Assembly: GCA_965214375.1 (NCBI GenBank)
Contig: OZ243947.1
Location: 186,001-250,000 of the forward strand
DNA length: 64,000 nucleotides
Origin: Endobugula sp965214375
GTDB lineage: Bacteria > Pseudomonadota > Gammaproteobacteria > Pseudomonadales > Cellvibrionaceae
Direction of reading: 5' to 3'
A program made the translations under genes and the position numbers. The stretch's first letter is position 1. Each line of letters begins with the position of its first letter. The notes beneath the pieces are model-generated. The model was not told where the DNA came from. It was given only the letters and a program-made list of their open reading frames with translations, and did not search any database. Below, piece after piece: positions 63,465 through 64,000 of the stretch.

Positions 63465-64000
63465 ATGGACAAATCTCCGTTACGTGTTTTATTTATAGAC
63501 GATTCCGTTGACGATGTAGAGCTGTCACTCTCTGAATTAAAAAGAGAAGCTTATGCCGTGGCTTCCAGTCGCATGGAGACCGTTGATGAAATGTCTACTG
63601 CATTAGGCAATGATCAGTGGGATGCGATTGTTTGTGACTGCAAAATGCCACAACTGAGCCCTGAAAAATCCCTTGAAATCTATCATGGCAATGAATGTGA
63701 TATTCCGTTTATTGTCATGTCGGGAGTGATTGAAGCCAAAGGCGCTATTTCCCTGCTAAAGCAGGGCGCCCACGATTTTGTTGATAAAAATCACCTCTCT
63801 GCACTCCCCCTGACGCTCGAGCGTGAGCTGGTGGCGCATAACACCTACAAAAACTAGCAAAAAACGTTAAAAGCGAATAAAGTCCTTTCCCAAGTTGTCG
63901 ATAAAAGCCCGGTATCCATTTTGATGATGGATGAAAACGGGTCGATTGAATACGCCAACTCACACTTTGAACATACCACAGGCTATTCCAGTGATGAAAT
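63465..64000 (+). pseudogene. Response regulator/PAS sensory gene, in-frame TAG, runs past the window
   Basis: From ATG 63465 (MDKSPLRVLFIDDSVDDVE) the receiver domain shows the acidic pair DD, the phosphoacceptor Asp in AIVCDCKMPQL and the conserved Lys in DFVDKNHLSALP. A TAG at 63855-63857 then interrupts the frame, which continues QKTLKANKVLSQVVDKSPVSILMMDENG, a PAS domain, to the window end. So the gene was a receiver followed by PAS and, presumably, histidine kinase or GGDEF/EAL output. The truncated product would be a single-domain receiver of about 130 residues, which could still act as a phosphate sink. An alternative upstream start at 63402 only adds a weak extension. Confidence 0.8.

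Noticed and set aside
1..64000. Genetic-code change (TAA or TAG read as Gln) to explain the in-frame stops
   Set aside because: Most intact genes here end in TAA or TAG at family-normal positions, and some lesions are frameshifts or TGA, so reassignment cannot explain the pattern.

Overview
The window looks like a chromosome segment from a marine-type gammaproteobacterium related to the Cellvibrionales or Pseudomonadales. Evidence is the gene order rne / rluC-HAD-sppA / yceF / yceD-rpmF-fabD-fabG-acpP-fabF-pabC-mltG-tmk, the block rsxABCDGE-metG / apbC ... dcd, and gltX followed by tRNA-Ala. Housekeeping genes are intact and tightly packed.

Layout. 1-6.2 kb: RNase E (3' end outside the window), then rluC, a shortened HAD phosphatase, sppA, a broken Tat-type thioredoxin and a membrane-anchored thioredoxin-like protein. 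6.2-14.2 kb: yceF, yceD, rpmF and the fatty-acid cluster through tmk. plsX is absent after rpmF, and holB/pilZ/tatD are absent after tmk. 14.2-21.8 kb: a ten-gene Mrp/Mnh-type cation/proton antiporter operon with three large antiporter-like subunits and a small unassigned membrane protein. 21.8-27.3 kb: accessory stretch (broken copper chaperone, trmA, YHYH protein, DUF1304, flavoprotein, AT-rich island of secreted or membrane proteins). 27.3-41.3 kb: RNF complex, metG, apbC, fpr, etfBA, ETF dehydrogenase and dcd, so a redox block feeding quinone and ferredoxin pools. 41.4-45.4 kb: pseudoazurin, gltX, a broken secreted repeat protein and tRNA-Ala(GGC). 45.5-50.0 kb: a decayed mobile element at the tRNA (integrase, AlpA, RepA-like protein). 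50.0-57.9 kb: YrdC-like protein, broken esterase, OmpA-like coiled-coil protein, serC-serA, NIF3-like protein, broken agmatine-deiminase-like gene, Nudix, DUF3135. 58.2-64 kb: CoA-pyrophosphatase-like Nudix, CNNM/CorC protein, broken DUF1631, cytochrome-c-assembly-like YpjD, and a response-regulator/PAS gene cut by a stop codon.

The outstanding pattern is decay by very few lesions. Eleven accessory genes carry one to three inactivating changes each (in-frame TAA/TAG/TGA, single-base frameshifts, a possible lost start codon), while essential genes are untouched. One HAD phosphatase has lost its whole cap domain in frame. This fits recent relaxation of selection, as in a bacterium newly restricted to a host or niche. 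Assembly error is the main alternative, especially for the frameshifts. I did not find a clearly new defence or biosynthetic system.
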